Assembly (NCBI GenBank): GCA_036877525.1
Contig: JAZGTH010000032.1
Location: 2,818,001 to 2,882,000 of the forward strand
Source of the DNA: Chromobotia macracanthus
Taxonomy: Eukaryota; Chordata; Actinopteri; Cypriniformes; Botiidae
Reading direction: 5' to 3'
DNA length: 64,000 nucleotides
Position numbers and translations under genes: made by a program. The number at the start of each line of letters is the position of its first letter. Position 1 is the first letter of the stretch. The notes under the pieces are model-generated. The model had not been told where the DNA came from. It ran no database searches and saw only the letters and a list, made by a program, of their open reading frames with translations. Shown piece after piece: positions 10,673 through 22,690 of this stretch.

Positions 10673-11203
10673 TCACACAGGTTTGTCACGCCGGCTTTCC
10701 TTAACCTTGACAAACAGGGTTGTGCTTGCACCAGGTTGGGCAGAGCGGCTGGCTGTCCTCTGGTTGGAGGGTGGTGTGTTATTGCTGTGCTGGTGCAAGA
10801 AGGAGGTGGAGCCCGGGTATGTTTGACCCATCACCTCACTGTAGGTGGGTGGCGGCCCCTCAGCGTGCGAGTTCGAGGCACTCTTGCCAGAGTTGCTGCT
10901 CGGGGGCCGTGGCCCACCTCCATGCACGTAAACGTCTATCAGGTCGCTGTCGAAAATGGTCCGGTTGGGGGGTGCACGCACAGACGCCCGGCTAAGCTCC
11001 AGCTGCTGCTCTGGGTCTCTGAGCTGCAGCGTGCAGGGGCCCTTATAGGGCGGCAGCTCTTCCCCATCTGACAGGCAGATGGTCGGAGGCAAGTGGATGT
11101 CCTGCTGAAGGTACGGATAGGTGGGCTGGAAGCGGCTGAATCGGTCCCTTTGCATAAATGAAGGCGTGTTGAAGCGCTCACCACTCCGTGGCCCATACAT
11201 CAC
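10673..11203 (-). CDS. LDLRAD4: LDLRAD4, terminal coding exon (cytoplasmic tail)
   Basis: LDLRAD4 (formerly C18orf1), a paralogue of PMEPA1, is a single-pass endosomal protein that inhibits TGF-beta signalling by holding SMAD2/3 away from the receptor and by recruiting NEDD4-family ubiquitin ligases. This exon encodes 176 residues starting VMYGPRSGERFNTPSF after a TTTTCTCAG acceptor. Conserved blocks include RDRFSRFQPTYPYLQ, PCTLQLRDPEQQLEL and the SMAD-interaction motif in RAPPNRTIFDSDLID. There are two NEDD4-type PY sites: LPPY at 11056-11045, where human has PPPY, and PPTY in GPPPTYSEVMG. The C-terminus ends RRDKPV. The complete protein is about 283 residues in the isoform starting at 25679. 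Identity is secure; a teleost 'a' or 'b' paralogue cannot be assigned. Confidence 0.95.
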   Translation of the reverse strand: MMYGPRSGERFNTPSFMQRDRFSRFQPTYPYLQQDIHLPPTICLSDGEELPPYKGPCTLQLRDPEQQLELSRASVRAPPNRTIFDSDLIDVYVHGGGPRPPSSNSGKSASNSHAEGPPPTYSEVMGQTYPGSTSFLHQHSNNTPPSNQRTASRSAQPGASTTLFVKVKESRRDKPV

Positions 11204-11654
11204 CTGAGAAAATGAAAAAGGAATAAACAGTATTTAATAGACATTGATTACAAAGTTCATTCTTATCATTCAGAAACATTCAAGGAAGTCTGAACATAAC
11301 ATCTAACAAGCTTTAAAATTATTTGTGCGTTACACAAAACATTATATAAATACATAAAACTTTAAAATTATTTGTACATATTGCTGTGTATTACTATGGT
11401 TTGCAGTGTTAAATGTTTGCATACAAATAAAAAACTCTTTAGTTAATGTGGTTAAATGGAGTTTGTAAAACAAAAACTACATATTTACTGAGTTTTACTT
11501 TTGCACTAAACATTTTGAATTTGACTGCTTATAATGGCTGGTTGGCCAAAAAAAGAGAAATAAAAACTAAATACCATATAAAGGCTAAGGAATTCTAGCC
11601 AGCTCAAAACATCACACTAAAACGTACTACAACTTAACAACTGATTTAACTAAC
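11204..11654 (-). other. LDLRAD4 intron between the cassette and terminal exons
   Basis: Bounded by GTTAGT and TTTTCTCAG on the - strand. AT-rich, with nothing else recognisable. Confidence 0.85.
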
Positions 11655-11708
11655 CTCAGTGGCTCCTTGTTGCATCACCAAACTGTCTGTTGGCCATGCA
11701 CAGCCGTC
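11655..11708 (-). CDS. LDLRAD4: LDLRAD4, 54-nt in-frame cassette exon
   Basis: The exon reads DGCAWPTDSLVMQQGATE, the counterpart of a human segment beginning EGCLWPSDS. The acceptor is TTTTGTCTAG and the donor GAG|GTTAGT. It begins and ends in phase 0, so skipping it removes exactly 18 residues from the cytoplasmic tail. Human C18orf1 transcripts are reported to differ by such an 18-residue segment, so regulated inclusion is likely here too. Confidence 0.9.
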
Positions 11709-12062
11709 CTAGACAAAACAGAGAGATGTCAGTTTGAATCATGCATTAAACACATCAAATCTCCTGTGATGCACTCCGTTTGATGTTGAAACATGCTTGC
11801 AACTACAGGATGTAAATCAACACATAATGCACAAGCGTGGGTTTAGCCACACTGCCACAAAGAACCAGAAGTGGGCGCACATGTACAGCATGAACAAGGT
11901 CACAGTGTCACGCACATGGGGATCAAAAGGCAGAACAGGAACTTACAGAACTCACACACACATTGTGACTAGAGACTCCAAAAAAGATACAAACAAAATT
12001 AAGGAGGAGTTTCACACGAGAGGCATGTTTGTGTTTAAAAACATCTGGACATGCACACTTAC
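11709..12062 (-). other. LDLRAD4 intron between the transmembrane and cassette exons
   Basis: A 354-bp intron starting GTAAGT. A poly-purine stretch and CA-rich sequence are present; no other feature. Confidence 0.85.
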
Positions 12063-12217
12063 CGGCTGCATGCCCTCTTCCCGTCGACGTGCCTGGCTGT
12101 GGCGGGTGAGGAAGGCCCAGGCGGAGAGACGATAGTGGTTCAGCAAACAAATGATCACAACTACCATTACAGTCATCACCACAATTATGATTATTATCTG
12201 AACAAACTCCAGTTCAG
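12063..12217 (-). CDS. LDLRAD4: LDLRAD4, transmembrane exon
   Basis: The 155-nt exon gives ELEFVQ, a hydrophobic span of 19 residues (IIIIIVVMTVMVVVIICLL), then NHYRLSAWAFLTRHSQARRR and EEGMQP. The basic stretch after the span fits a cytoplasmic juxtamembrane region (type I topology). It starts in phase 1: the single upstream base plus CT makes Ser in both isoforms, giving SELEF. The acceptor is TTTTGTTTTGCAG and the donor GTAAGT; the exon ends in phase 0. It is the anchor shared by the LDLa and alternative-start isoforms. Confidence 0.95.
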
Positions 12218-12370
12218 CTGCAAAACAAAAAAAATTACAAAAAATCATTAGCATTGTTCACTTTTCACAGATTTTTCATGTTAAACCTGAAATGTGTCAT
12301 TTTGGTGTCCCTAGTGGCACCAAAGAAAATTGTTCAAATTAGAGTGATTTTAATGCGCTGCTCTGCAGCT

Positions 12371-12395
12371 GCTAGAGTGTTCTGGGTGGTTGCTT
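12371..12395 (+). repeat. GCTAGAGTGTTCTGGGTGGT-type repeat fragment
   Basis: The motif GCTAGxGTGTTCTGGGTGGTTGCT also occurs in related form near 31070-31100 and 41108-41160. Tandem arrays of this kind are common in fish; only single units are present here. Confidence 0.35.
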
Positions 12396-13000
12396 AAAGA
12401 CCCAATAGTCCCATAGTCATATGCATGTAACTAATGTAACAACAAACCCAACCTGTTTTTCATTCTTACTATCAGAAGGCAGTCAACAAGACATGACTGA
12501 TGGTTTTGAGATTAGTTGTGGCTCCAAAAACTGACGTCACAGACAAATTCAAAAAATGTATGAAACATACTGTTCTTAGTGGTTTTTCTGCCCTGATAAC
12601 TTTGAATGTTTGTAAAGTATTTTTTTCAAATTCAAATTCAATTTTTTTTCAGTGTTTTTTTCACAGGACAGTTAAAAGAGGACAAAATTATGTGAGGTGG
12701 AGGGGCAACATGAAAATATGTTGCAAGCAGGGTTTAAACTCATACTGCCCAGATGAGCATCACAGCTGAGCACCAAAAGCATAAGCTCTTTTAACTTACA
12801 CCTGTATGGTTTCATTAAACTGATTACGTCATATGTGGATCTTTTTCAAACAAGAAAGGAATCTATTGTTTCTTAATTTAGCAATTTCTTTGTTTCTCAG
12901 TGCAATGTTTTGGGAATGTTTTATTTAAAAGTAATGCTTGAGTAAATAAGATGCTTATATTTTCTGTTTTAGGTTCACTTCTTCAGCCGTTGTTAAAAGC

Positions 13001-13034
13001 CATCCTACAGGCTGTGCATCCAGCCTGTAGGATG
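13001..13034. repeat. Perfect 14-bp-arm hairpin
   Basis: CATCCTACAGGCTG and its exact reverse complement CAGCCTGTAGGATG flank a 6-base loop (TGCATC). It lies in the LDLRAD4 intron about 0.8 kb upstream of the transmembrane exon. Function unknown. Confidence 0.9.
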
Positions 13035-14409
13035 TACATCCATATATCCAGGCCCATACTACATCCAGTGAGACTTTATTTTCACAACTGAGCCTTTTCT
13101 CCACTTGAATTTAATTCTTTAGAACAATGTTTTTGACCTTCTAATCATGGCCACTTTCTCACTTCCGCAACATACACAGAATTCAGCTAGTCTGTGTAGA
13201 GGCAGCATTCAATAAGCTGGCTTGGTGCCATGACTGCTTTGGAGAGAGAGTGCTTGCAAGACAAGGCCCCATCTGTTGATGGCTTGGAGAAAAGGACGAG
13301 AGACCAGACGTATCCCTGGAGTTAACCCAGCACAGGAGATAAAACTGCCTAAATCTGCCACCCCTGACCGGATTAGGGTCTGGACCAGCTCCAAAAGACA
13401 AACAACTGGTGGTGGATTTTGTGTGTGGGGGGACACGCATATTGTAACGTTCTAATCACGGCTGAGCTGAATTCCAAACTACTCTAGAACCATTCCCTCA
13501 GCAGGACTGTCCACTGTTATTCTAATACATTGTTACAGTTTTCTCTAAGTGCCTAGGCAAGCTAATCTCATCAGGTAACCTCACCCTGTCCTCCTTCAGA
13601 ATGGTTCTTACCCAAACACAACATGAAAACAGGAAATGATTTAGCTTATTGTTGCCAAAATGGAATGTGAATGATGTTATGATAGTAACAGTCCATTTAG
13701 TTGGTTTTTCGAAAGACACATTTGTTTGCTTTCAATGTTTTTTCACCTGAACAATCATTGCCAAGGAACACAACAGCACAATCCACTGAAGAACTATTGC
13801 TATCCCTCACTGCCTTGATTTCATTTGAGTCAAGTTAAATATGATGTCTAAATTAAGTAAGGTTCCTTAAAGTAGGAGGTGTGGGTGCGTCTGGTTTACT
13901 GGTTTTAACCAAATTAGCTATTGCTTGGATAAGAAAGGAAACTAAATTTAAATGTAAGCCATCATAAACCCACACACTTTACATAAAATCACATTCCTCA
14001 AGCCTTCCCTGTGCTAATCGGAGGACTCAGGGGTCTAAGCCGGACGTAAGGGCATTCTGGAAGATCTGTTAATGTGTTATGATTATCAGCACAAACCTCA
14101 GACAGAGCAGACACAACAAACCATCGTCAGCCTGTTTGCAACCAGCCAGAAATGTAAACAGACTGTGATAATGTGGCAACAACTGCACAACGGCGAGCCT
14201 CAGAGCTAGAGAGAGAGGCAGCTGGGCTAATTCGGGTTAGCCTTATGTGGACTCCCTGAGATCAGACAGCTCAATCCTCTTACTGCTGCGTATGCTGCTT
14301 CATCGTGTTGTTAGCTAAGAGGAGATATGTGCTAACACCTGCCACAGAGCCTATAACAGGATCTTAGGTGAACTGTATATGTTGTTCAATCACATCAAGT
14401 AACTGTCAC

Positions 14410-14492
14410 CTCATCTCGAAGGTCAGGAAGTCCAGAAGCGTGGTAGAAACTGCGTGACTGTTGCTGTCTGCGGAGGCCATTCTGTTTCTGAG
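14410..14492 (-). other. Candidate unrecognised LDLRAD4 exon
   Basis: On the - strand a strong acceptor (CTCCTTTATTTCCTTTAG) precedes 83 bases that are open in the phase set by the upstream LDLRAD4 exons (phase 1), reading QKQNGLRRQQQSRS then FYHASGLPDLRDE, and end at GAG|GTGACA in phase 0. The GC content is higher than the surrounding intron. If spliced onto the transmembrane exon it shifts frame and meets TAA after seven codons; if it replaced that exon, frame would continue into the cassette exon but without the membrane span. I do not recognise the peptide. Supported only by splice-site appearance and an open frame, so it may be chance. Confidence 0.3.
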
Positions 14493-15454
14493 CTAAAGGA
14501 AATAAAGGAGGTATTACATAAGCCTACCCAAAACTTTTCCCCTCTCGCTTGCTTGCTTTGCTTTTTTTATAATATACAAGCTGCAAAGACAACTGAGTCT
14601 GGCCACCCAATCTATATTTCATGAAGCCATTTCCTGTTTCCTCCTCTCCACAGTTTCATAACAGAAGGAAAACAGCTGTCCTCTCACGATCTGGGAGGAG
14701 AGGAAAGAAAAGAAGAGGGTGGAGGAGGTGGAGGAAAGGCTGGAGAATGGGAAGCCATCTGTGCTCCATCTCCAAATGTCTCCCCCCAGTACAGTACAAT
14801 TCTTATGGAGTCGGGCATAAAACATGGATATGTCATGCCAGATTCAACAGTCGTGAGGAAAACTCCTCAGACTGGACTTTGACTTCATACCAAAGCACAC
14901 ATTACACAACAGATTTCCACAGCAAACAATTGTGTGTGGGGTGAATAACTAGTTTCCAAGTGACTTCATCGGCATGGCAAGAGCAAGGACCAGAGAAAAC
15001 GCAATTTTTTTGTGTTCACTCATTGAGCCTTCCGCTAATGAAGCTATTATCCACCTTGTTTGTCCTCTTGACTGTGGGTCGTTCTGGTAAGCAAAGTAAA
15101 ACCAGATATGTAGAAAACTAGAGATAATAGCACGGTCTAATTGAACACCAACACCAAAATCTAGTTAAGCATCCATTCACCCACATCAAGGCATACAGCT
15201 GACAACAATGGCATTATGGGAACTTGAGAGGGGAGGCACTGCCCCCCTCCTCCTGTGTTATCTGAGTTGTCCCATCAGAATGGCAGACAAAAGGAAAGGG
15301 CCATACCAGATGCCCATGTGGGCTGGAGACTTGTAAGAGTGCACAAAGATAAGGGAAGAAAGAACTGTATCTCACTGCTGCAGTAAATGCCCCTTTCTAG
15401 AACATTCCCTAGCAACATGCTATGAGTCACTTTATAAAAGGCTGTGGAAGGGGC

Positions 15455-15530
15455 AAAGAAAGGCAGAAAGACAAGAATGAAAGCAAGCAAAAAAACAAGA
15501 AAGAACGAATGAAAGAAAGAAAGGGGGTAT
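15455..15530 (+). repeat. Purine-rich imperfect GAAA tract
   Basis: GAAAG and AAGAA units with almost no pyrimidines on the + strand. Low-complexity sequence. Confidence 0.75.
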
Positions 15531-17149
15531 CTAAGCGTTGTGGATTTGTCTCATTTTCTGTTTTTGGAAAGCTAAGAAAAAGAGAGAGGAAGAGCTAGAC
15601 ATCAAAAGTCTCTCACCAAGAGCAGCTCTTTTCTGGTGTGACAGACATTTTCCATTCACGCACAAGGTGTATGAAAAAGCGCAAAAGACGGACTGCAAGA
15701 GAGAGAAAATGTGGGAGACAGAGGAAAGGAAAGAGGGAGAAAGTGAGGACACTCCAATAAACAGAGACTCATGGAACAAATGAGATCAGAGAACAGACCA
15801 TAGAGCCTAAAAGAAAGACCATGGACTTGACGCACATCATATTCAATCACGCTAAAATGCTTAGTAAAAATGAAGGCTGCTATCTAACCCACAGCCTTTC
15901 AAAGTGGGAGAGATAGCAGGAAATGTGGTTCAAGAACTAGGGCGCATTTAATCATGCCAGAGACAGGAACTATTTGTCTGTACCTCTCTGGCAAATGCGG
16001 CACTGTCACCTAAGCGGGGCGCAAACCACTGACCTCGCTCTCTAATCTGAGATAAAGTGCTCATATTAAAAAGACGCCCTATACGGACGCAAGACATGTC
16101 TAGACTCCCCATGCCATAACATTGACCTTTTTTTAATTATTTAACCTCCTGGTAAGAGTGTACAGGATAAGATTTGCCTGGGCATAGATGCCACCTGCTA
16201 CAAAATCCCCCTACATCCACCCCCTACCTACAACTCATCTCATCCCACTGGTGACGCCAACTTACCACGAATATTGTCTAACACCCCCTACTACTCTTCT
16301 CTCCAACACCCCCTGTTCCTCCTCCTCTCAGACCAGGCAGATTGAGTCATATCCCCTTGAAACAGGACCCAGCCCTGGGTTGAGTTCTTCATCAAACAGC
16401 GTTTGGTACATTATGTTCTCTTAGCAGTTCTGACAGCATAGCACAGCAGAGCTCCCATGTGCACAGTATATATCTTCCTCTAGAAACCTTCCTTTTGTTC
16501 CCTCATCTGTATGCATGCTCAAACATACACAGGCCTTAGATCCAGCTTTCATTCTTAGAATCCCATTTTCATCCTCATAATCAGAGGTATTCTATAGTGA
16601 GGCAGTTCCTCACTGGTGGTCTCTTGTCCACAGGAAAGCGCTGAGAGAGCAGACATGTGAGGACCTCACACTGAGGGACCCCGGGACACCACAGCTCAGA
16701 AATAATCATCTCAACCTACATCCTGAGGGGACGAGATGAGACCAGCATCTTACTCAAATGCCACTAAGCACATCAGAGATTTTCTAGCATCACTAATATT
16801 TATCAGCACCATTTTAAATTACAAACAGCCATACTCCTAAGAGACAAAAGCTCTGTTCCTAAATTTAAAGTGCTTCCCTGCTGTCTACTGCCTACATAGG
16901 CATCTGGTTTCTAAGAAGAGCAGCACAATTAATTGTTAATGTTGTCCTTTTATATTGTATTCACAATTACTAATTTAAATATATACAATTTACATAAAAA
17001 ACTTGTGTACAGGCAACTAAATTCCCTACACATCTAAAACAACCTGAGAGATATGGTCCTGTTTTACTTAATTGTCATTTTAACCTCAGTAAGTCACTGC
17101 TTAACACCATTAAAAACATTTACATTTGTACACTTTACAAGTTTGTGTG

Positions 17150-17215
17150 TTTCTGAGAATTAAACCCACAAACCTGGTGTTGCAAGCACCAAGGTCTATC
17201 AACTGTTTTATCAAA
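17150..17215 (-). mobile_element. Degenerate tRNA-derived SINE-like fragment
   Basis: The - strand reads ACAGTTGATAGACCTTGGTG, then TTGCAACACCAGG, then a B-box-like GTGGGTTTAATTCTC. This follows the common fish pattern CAGTTGGTAGAGC...GCAACGCCAAGG...GTGGGTTCAATTCCC. It is too altered to be a functional tRNA gene. Confidence 0.45.
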
Positions 17216-18184
17216 ACTATGTAAACAATACACGGAATGTGAGCAACACAACAACAGAACACTCCTATCCCATTATAAATAATGAAGATTAATTAACTGT
17301 GTAACAGTTTCATATCACTGACTTCTGCAGTTCAATTAATCTCACTGACTGACTGATCTCACTGAGTTCTGCACTCTCACTAAAGTGGCAAACTGTATTC
17401 ATAAATATGTGTGCATTGCACAATACATTCTATACTCACTGTCGATGATAATGGGACCACTTAAGTTTCCACAACTGTTCCAAATTACAAACTGTGCTTT
17501 TTCGTTTGTTTTTACAGTGTCTTTCCAAGTGTCAAGTGATGTTTCGTCAGCACTCATTTTAACGAAACTTTCATAGATGGGCATCATAGTTACCGACAGG
17601 CTTACAGTCTTACTTTAATGCCTCTGATTGGCTTTTGCATTTGTTGCTTAGAACAGACTTATCTGTTATGGGTTTTAATGTTTAACTGCTTTTATGTAGC
17701 TTATGTTGATGCAACAGGACCTAAATGAATGTTTTCACAATTAGTGAATGACAGGCAATCATACTCGTAGTCTTGATTATTTACAGTTGTACAGTGCTAT
17801 TCCAGAGCAGCATTCGCAACTACTACTTGCAAGTGGATTCACAAATAGTACTTAGCTTATGAAAGTCTATTATTCTGAAGTTTGACATAACTGTTGCTAA
17901 GCTAATGAGGACATACTCTTATAGGATAAAAATATAAATAGTACATCAATATTTAGGCAAAATCTAATTTGAATTAGAATATTCTTATTTTAATAGATAT
18001 TTTTTCAGGGCAGAATAAAATGTTTAAAGTAAACTCTCAACTTAGTCTGCCATCTTGAATGCATTTTTTTCATTTTAACACATTTTTTCACTATCACAAT
18101 GCATTCTGGGTTTGCCTTATCTGTAAGGAAAATCTGGACAAGGTGTTTATTAGACAGCATATATAGCGGCCTACCTTACAGGGG

Positions 18185-18300
18185 CGGTTTCACAGACAGG
18201 ACTTAAGCGTAGTCCTAGACTAAAATGCATGATTGAGCTGTCTTAAATAACAGCTTGCACTGACATATCCTGAACTATATCAGTGCCATTGTTTTGTCTT
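18185..18300 (+). mobile_element. Dispersed fish repeat (ACTTAAGCGTAGTCCTAGAC)
   Basis: The run ACTTAAGCGTAGTCCTAGAC, TAAAATGCATG, TTGAGCTGTCTTAA, AGCTTGCACTGACATATC and ATCAGTGCCATTGTTTTGTC matches a high-copy repeat I recall from teleost genomes, thought to be a nonautonomous element. The ends are not sharply defined. Confidence 0.5.
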
Positions 18301-19386
18301 ACTAGATTGGCCAGTAAAAAACAAATATGAAAATCAGTTGACATGTTGCATATATCTTTTTTTTAAAGCAAATACACAGATGACTACTTATTTTTAACCA
18401 AATTGTGGACCAGGACATTAGCAGGACAAACCCTCAATTTTGGATTAAAAAATTTAATTGTCCCAGTCATCCCCATTTAAAAGCTGTTTTCCTCCATTTT
18501 GTGTGCCTTCTCTGCATGAACCAAACAACATGAACGAATGGATAGCAAATGGTTCAGTGGCTCTTGCAACAGACACAAGTGATGCAGTACAAATAGCTCT
18601 CAAACACGCATCACCCTGCCAAATCCTAGACAAACTCCACTTTTTTCAAGCAGATAATGGAAATTATCACAGAGGGAAACCATAAAGAAAGAGCACTGAG
18701 CCTTGCTAGCTTTTGCCCTGGCAGCAGAAAGGTCTTCTAAACATAGTGCTAGGAGAATAGCTTCGAACATCATGTCAACATTACTACGATTATGACTAGG
18801 TTCAGGGTGTGACCACTGACTGTTGTACTATGACGTGAATGTAGGAGCCCATCCTGTCTGAACACTAACTTTTTTCAATTTATGAGCATTCATTCTGGAC
18901 CCTGTTTATACTGAAACACTGGCAGCATCACATATTGTAAAATCTCAATCTGTCTGCATTGTGGCGAGCACAAATTTGATTCCAATCTTCAAAAACATTT
19001 TCCAAAAACACATATAGATAATCTCTATATAAATATTTATTTCGATATTTGATCAATTATGAGTAACCTATTTATAGGGGATAATTTGGTGGAACAGGCC
19101 AACTGCTGTCACCAAGTATAATTCTCTCTGTTAGGGGTCAGGTGCAGAAGGAGGCAACCAACATAAACAAACCCTTACAGACCCTAAACTGAGGATCAGG
19201 CCATATCCCTTTCTCGATATCAGTTACCAGCCTGATGATGGCAAAGCTGATACTTTATGAGATTGGTTTAAAATGCTGCTTTAAGTAGTTGTTATAAGAA
19301 ACTGTAGAAAAGGAACGATATGTAAGACTTATCCAGAATAAGAAATATTGTACATAAAATAATACATTATTATAATACTTCAATAC

Positions 19387-19457
19387 ACAGTACTGTGCAA
19401 ACAATTTTTGGGTATGAAAATACTAATGTGCCTAAGACTTTTGCACAGTACTGTATA
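19387..19457. mobile_element. Short palindromic element, ACAGTACTGTGCAAA family
   Basis: ACAGTACTGTGCAAA at the left end and its exact reverse complement at the right end enclose about 40 bases. Read from its right end, the element matches the start of the longer copy at 22306 (GTGCAAAAGTCTT, TTAGTATTTTCATACCC), so it is an internally deleted member of the same family. The TACAGT ends suit a Tc1/mariner-type element with TA target sites. Confidence 0.6.
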
Positions 19458-22305
19458 TGCATATATTCACTTAGTGGAAGAGGCCAGGCTTTGATTATTA
19501 CCAGATTTAACTGTATATTACTTATTTCTTTAAATATTTCAATTTTGCTTGTCTAAATGGTTCATCTCATAAAAGAAAATACAAAGAATACAATTTTGCT
19601 TATAATGCCATTTCCTTATAGGCTTTTATGAGTCAAGGCAGGATTTTTGATGAGGAAAAATGCACATTTTGTAAATATCACTGCTAATTGTGCATTTTAA
19701 AATAAATGCCCCATATATTCAAAATTATTCAAATATTCCTTTGTGCTGACCCAAATATAACATCTGAGTCCCAGCTGAAAGCAGGGCTTCTTCTACGTAA
19801 ATTGTCCGCACAAAGAATATTGTTTTTATATTTAAATCAGGCAGACTGCACTCCACATAGACAGACAAATGGGAAAGCAGGGTTAAGGGTTACCAAAGCG
19901 AGTTTCTGACCTCTGACCCCTAAGAGAATAATCAGAAGGAAGGAGGGGTGACATCTGGGAGCAGAACCCAGTGTCTGCACGCCTGATGAGAGGGAATGGG
20001 TGAGTCTGATAACATCTGGTCTGATCTGACTCTGTTGTGTCTGCTGTCTGCTCGGCCGTCTCTCTCGCTCTGAGCACCAGTGCACCATTTATAACAGAAA
20101 AAGCCAGCGGAAGGGAGGCCAGACATTGTGTGTTATGTGGAAAAATCGTTTACATTCCTAGGTAAAAACTAAACAACAACACCGCTTTAGATATGTCTGC
20201 GTTCTGCAGAGACTGTTTTGAAAACCACACAGAGGATTTTTGGACATCCTCATCTGTATTTTTTTTACCTCTATAAACTTCAGCACAAACCAGACAATTT
20301 TATTCCTACATTCTGCTTTTGCATTGAATAATACAGGGCTTTGAGCTTTAAAGCTAGCAGATACAGATCACAAAACTACAGTTTTAACAGACATTTAAAA
20401 AAAAAAACGCTGCATGCAAATATTTTTAACATTTTTGTCTTTAAATTTAGGACAAAATATTAATGTTTCATCAATTAAGTAAAATATACAATTCGCATTA
20501 TACTGATAAACAATACATTTGTTGTTGTATTATGCGACTGCCTACTAGTAACAACAACAAGCTGACATCAGACACAAGTCTGGTTTTCTGGTTTCACAAA
20601 AGCCAAACACAGGCAAAAAACAAGCAGCCCCACCAGACAGCCTGAATACATACATGGCTCTGGCCAGATACAACTCCACCAGACCCACACAAACACACAA
20701 CACCCCATCTCCCCACAGGGTACGCAAACCCCCAGCATGACTACCCATCTCCTCTGAGACGGATCCCTGAGGACCTGTGGACAATCCCAGAGGGAGGGTG
20801 GAGGGGCAGACACAAAGGAAGGACCATGGCCAATGTCAAGGCTGGCTGACCGCTGAGGGGGAATCTCAGCTGCTGCTGTCAGAGGGCAAAGCTTATCACT
20901 GGCAGCAGTGAAGGGTGGCACTCTACCCCACAAACTGCTCCCTGCCTTCTAAAGACACCCTAAATACCCTAATAAAACAACACTCCAACAAACAGAGGTT
21001 GGCTTCTTGGCTACCAAGTCACTGTTAGGAAGAGAAAACAGCAATGCTACTAACCATTTTCAAAACAGCTTTATAGTGTGACAAAACTACAATACAGTTT
21101 TTAATGTCACAATGCATTCTGCACACAGATCTATAGCCATGCAAGTGATAATCAAACGCCTAATATTCAAACTGTCCTGTAGCCATTTATTGTAGTGAAT
21201 CAGACAGTTAATAAAACAATTCAATAATATGAGCCCTTGTATGGAATTTAAATTTTTTTAAAGCAAACTATTTAGCTAAAAACTGCTGTTTTTCAATATC
21301 AGTTATATAAAACACTGTATTGACTTTTTTTAATAATGTAATTTAACTGTGATATAAATGACAGGCGATAGTTATACATTATGAAGATAATGTCTGTTTA
21401 GTAGCTTCATGTAGTAAGCTACATTTTGCTGGTATCCTTTGGTGTCGCTAACTACTTTTTTTATACATGAACTCGTCTCTAGTTAAACTACTAAATGAGT
21501 TGCTTGTAACTTGGGAAGCTAAAGTTTCAAAATAGCCCCCCAACACTGTCAGTCACAGAGGCAGACATTTTAAAGTCACGGTACAAGTGATGCATTTCAT
21601 TAGTACAGTGTCATTACCGCGGTGGTGTGGATCTCCAAGACGTTTAAAGATTGGACGCAAATGGAATGGTCCGTTTTAGTGCGCTTCACTTTAGTAGTGT
21701 TGTAAATGATAAATCTGGTTACCCTTCAGTGGGCTGACCTCCCCCTGTGAGTCTTCAAACCCCTTTTGACATAACACAGAGAGCACACACACACCCTCCT
21801 GGGAGTGGGAGCAGGCCATGCAAAAATTAGCAGGAGGGGGTGACAGCTGACCTCCGGTGTGACCTCATCGCACGCAGACGTGCACACACACACCCCCCTC
21901 TGAGATCATGCATTAGGTGCATTTGATTATTGGAAGGAGCTGTGTTATGGCCGGGGTGGGCCTGTAAAGTCTAGTTTTGATTGCCTTGCCTGGGGTTACA
22001 GGGGCAGGAGTGTGACCTTGAGTCTACCCTGAAGCAGGCCTGGAGAGAAAGAGCTGAGCAGTGCATGCAAATAGTATTGGACAGAGAGCTGGGGCCCACA
22101 GGGTTGTTTGACTGACACCTCTCTAACAAGGCAATTACTGATCCCTCCTATGTGTTCACACGTCACACAAGTGCTCACCTCACAAACACTTACAACAATG
22201 TGAGTAACTGCCATATTCTCAGCAACATTTATAACTGGAAGTAGTAATGTCAGAAAGAAAAATATTAAGAATGCACTATAATTGTAATAATATATATAAA
22301 TATAT

Positions 22306-22690
22306 ACAGTACTGTGCAAAAGTCTTCTAATACTTTAGTATTTTCATACCCAAAAATGGTTTTAAGCAAGTTATTTATATCTTTTGTTGTAGTGTCAGTA
22401 GGAATTATAAGATTACATTTACAAACACTCTTTTTGCCATTAATTGTAATGATCCAGTGAGATTTTTGTATGCACAAAGAGACTGACAACAGCCAGTGCT
22501 CCGCAGAGAGATCTGATCTCACAATCACTGAGTCTGTCTGTGATTACATTATGAAACAACAGAAAAAACTGAGACAGACTAAATCCAGAAGAACTGTGGC
22601 AGCGTCTCCAAGACATTTAATGAAACCTATTATCAATATGGCCTATATTTTCAACATCCATCAGATTAGTCGTATAACACACAGGTAAAA
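22306..22690 (+). mobile_element. Longer copy of the ACAGTACTGTGCAAA family
   Basis: Begins TACAGTACTGTGCAAAAGTC and shares TTAGTATTTTCATACCCAAA with the compact copy at 19387. The following sequence to about 22690 resembles fish repeat sequence (GATCCAGTGAGATTTTTGTA, CCAGTGCTCCGCAGAG) but no right-hand terminus was found, so the 3' limit is approximate. It has no intact transposase. Confidence 0.5.

Noticed and set aside
10736..11071. + strand reading frames opposite the LDLRAD4 terminal exon
   Set aside because: They are antisense shadows of a strongly conserved exon, made long by its GC content.
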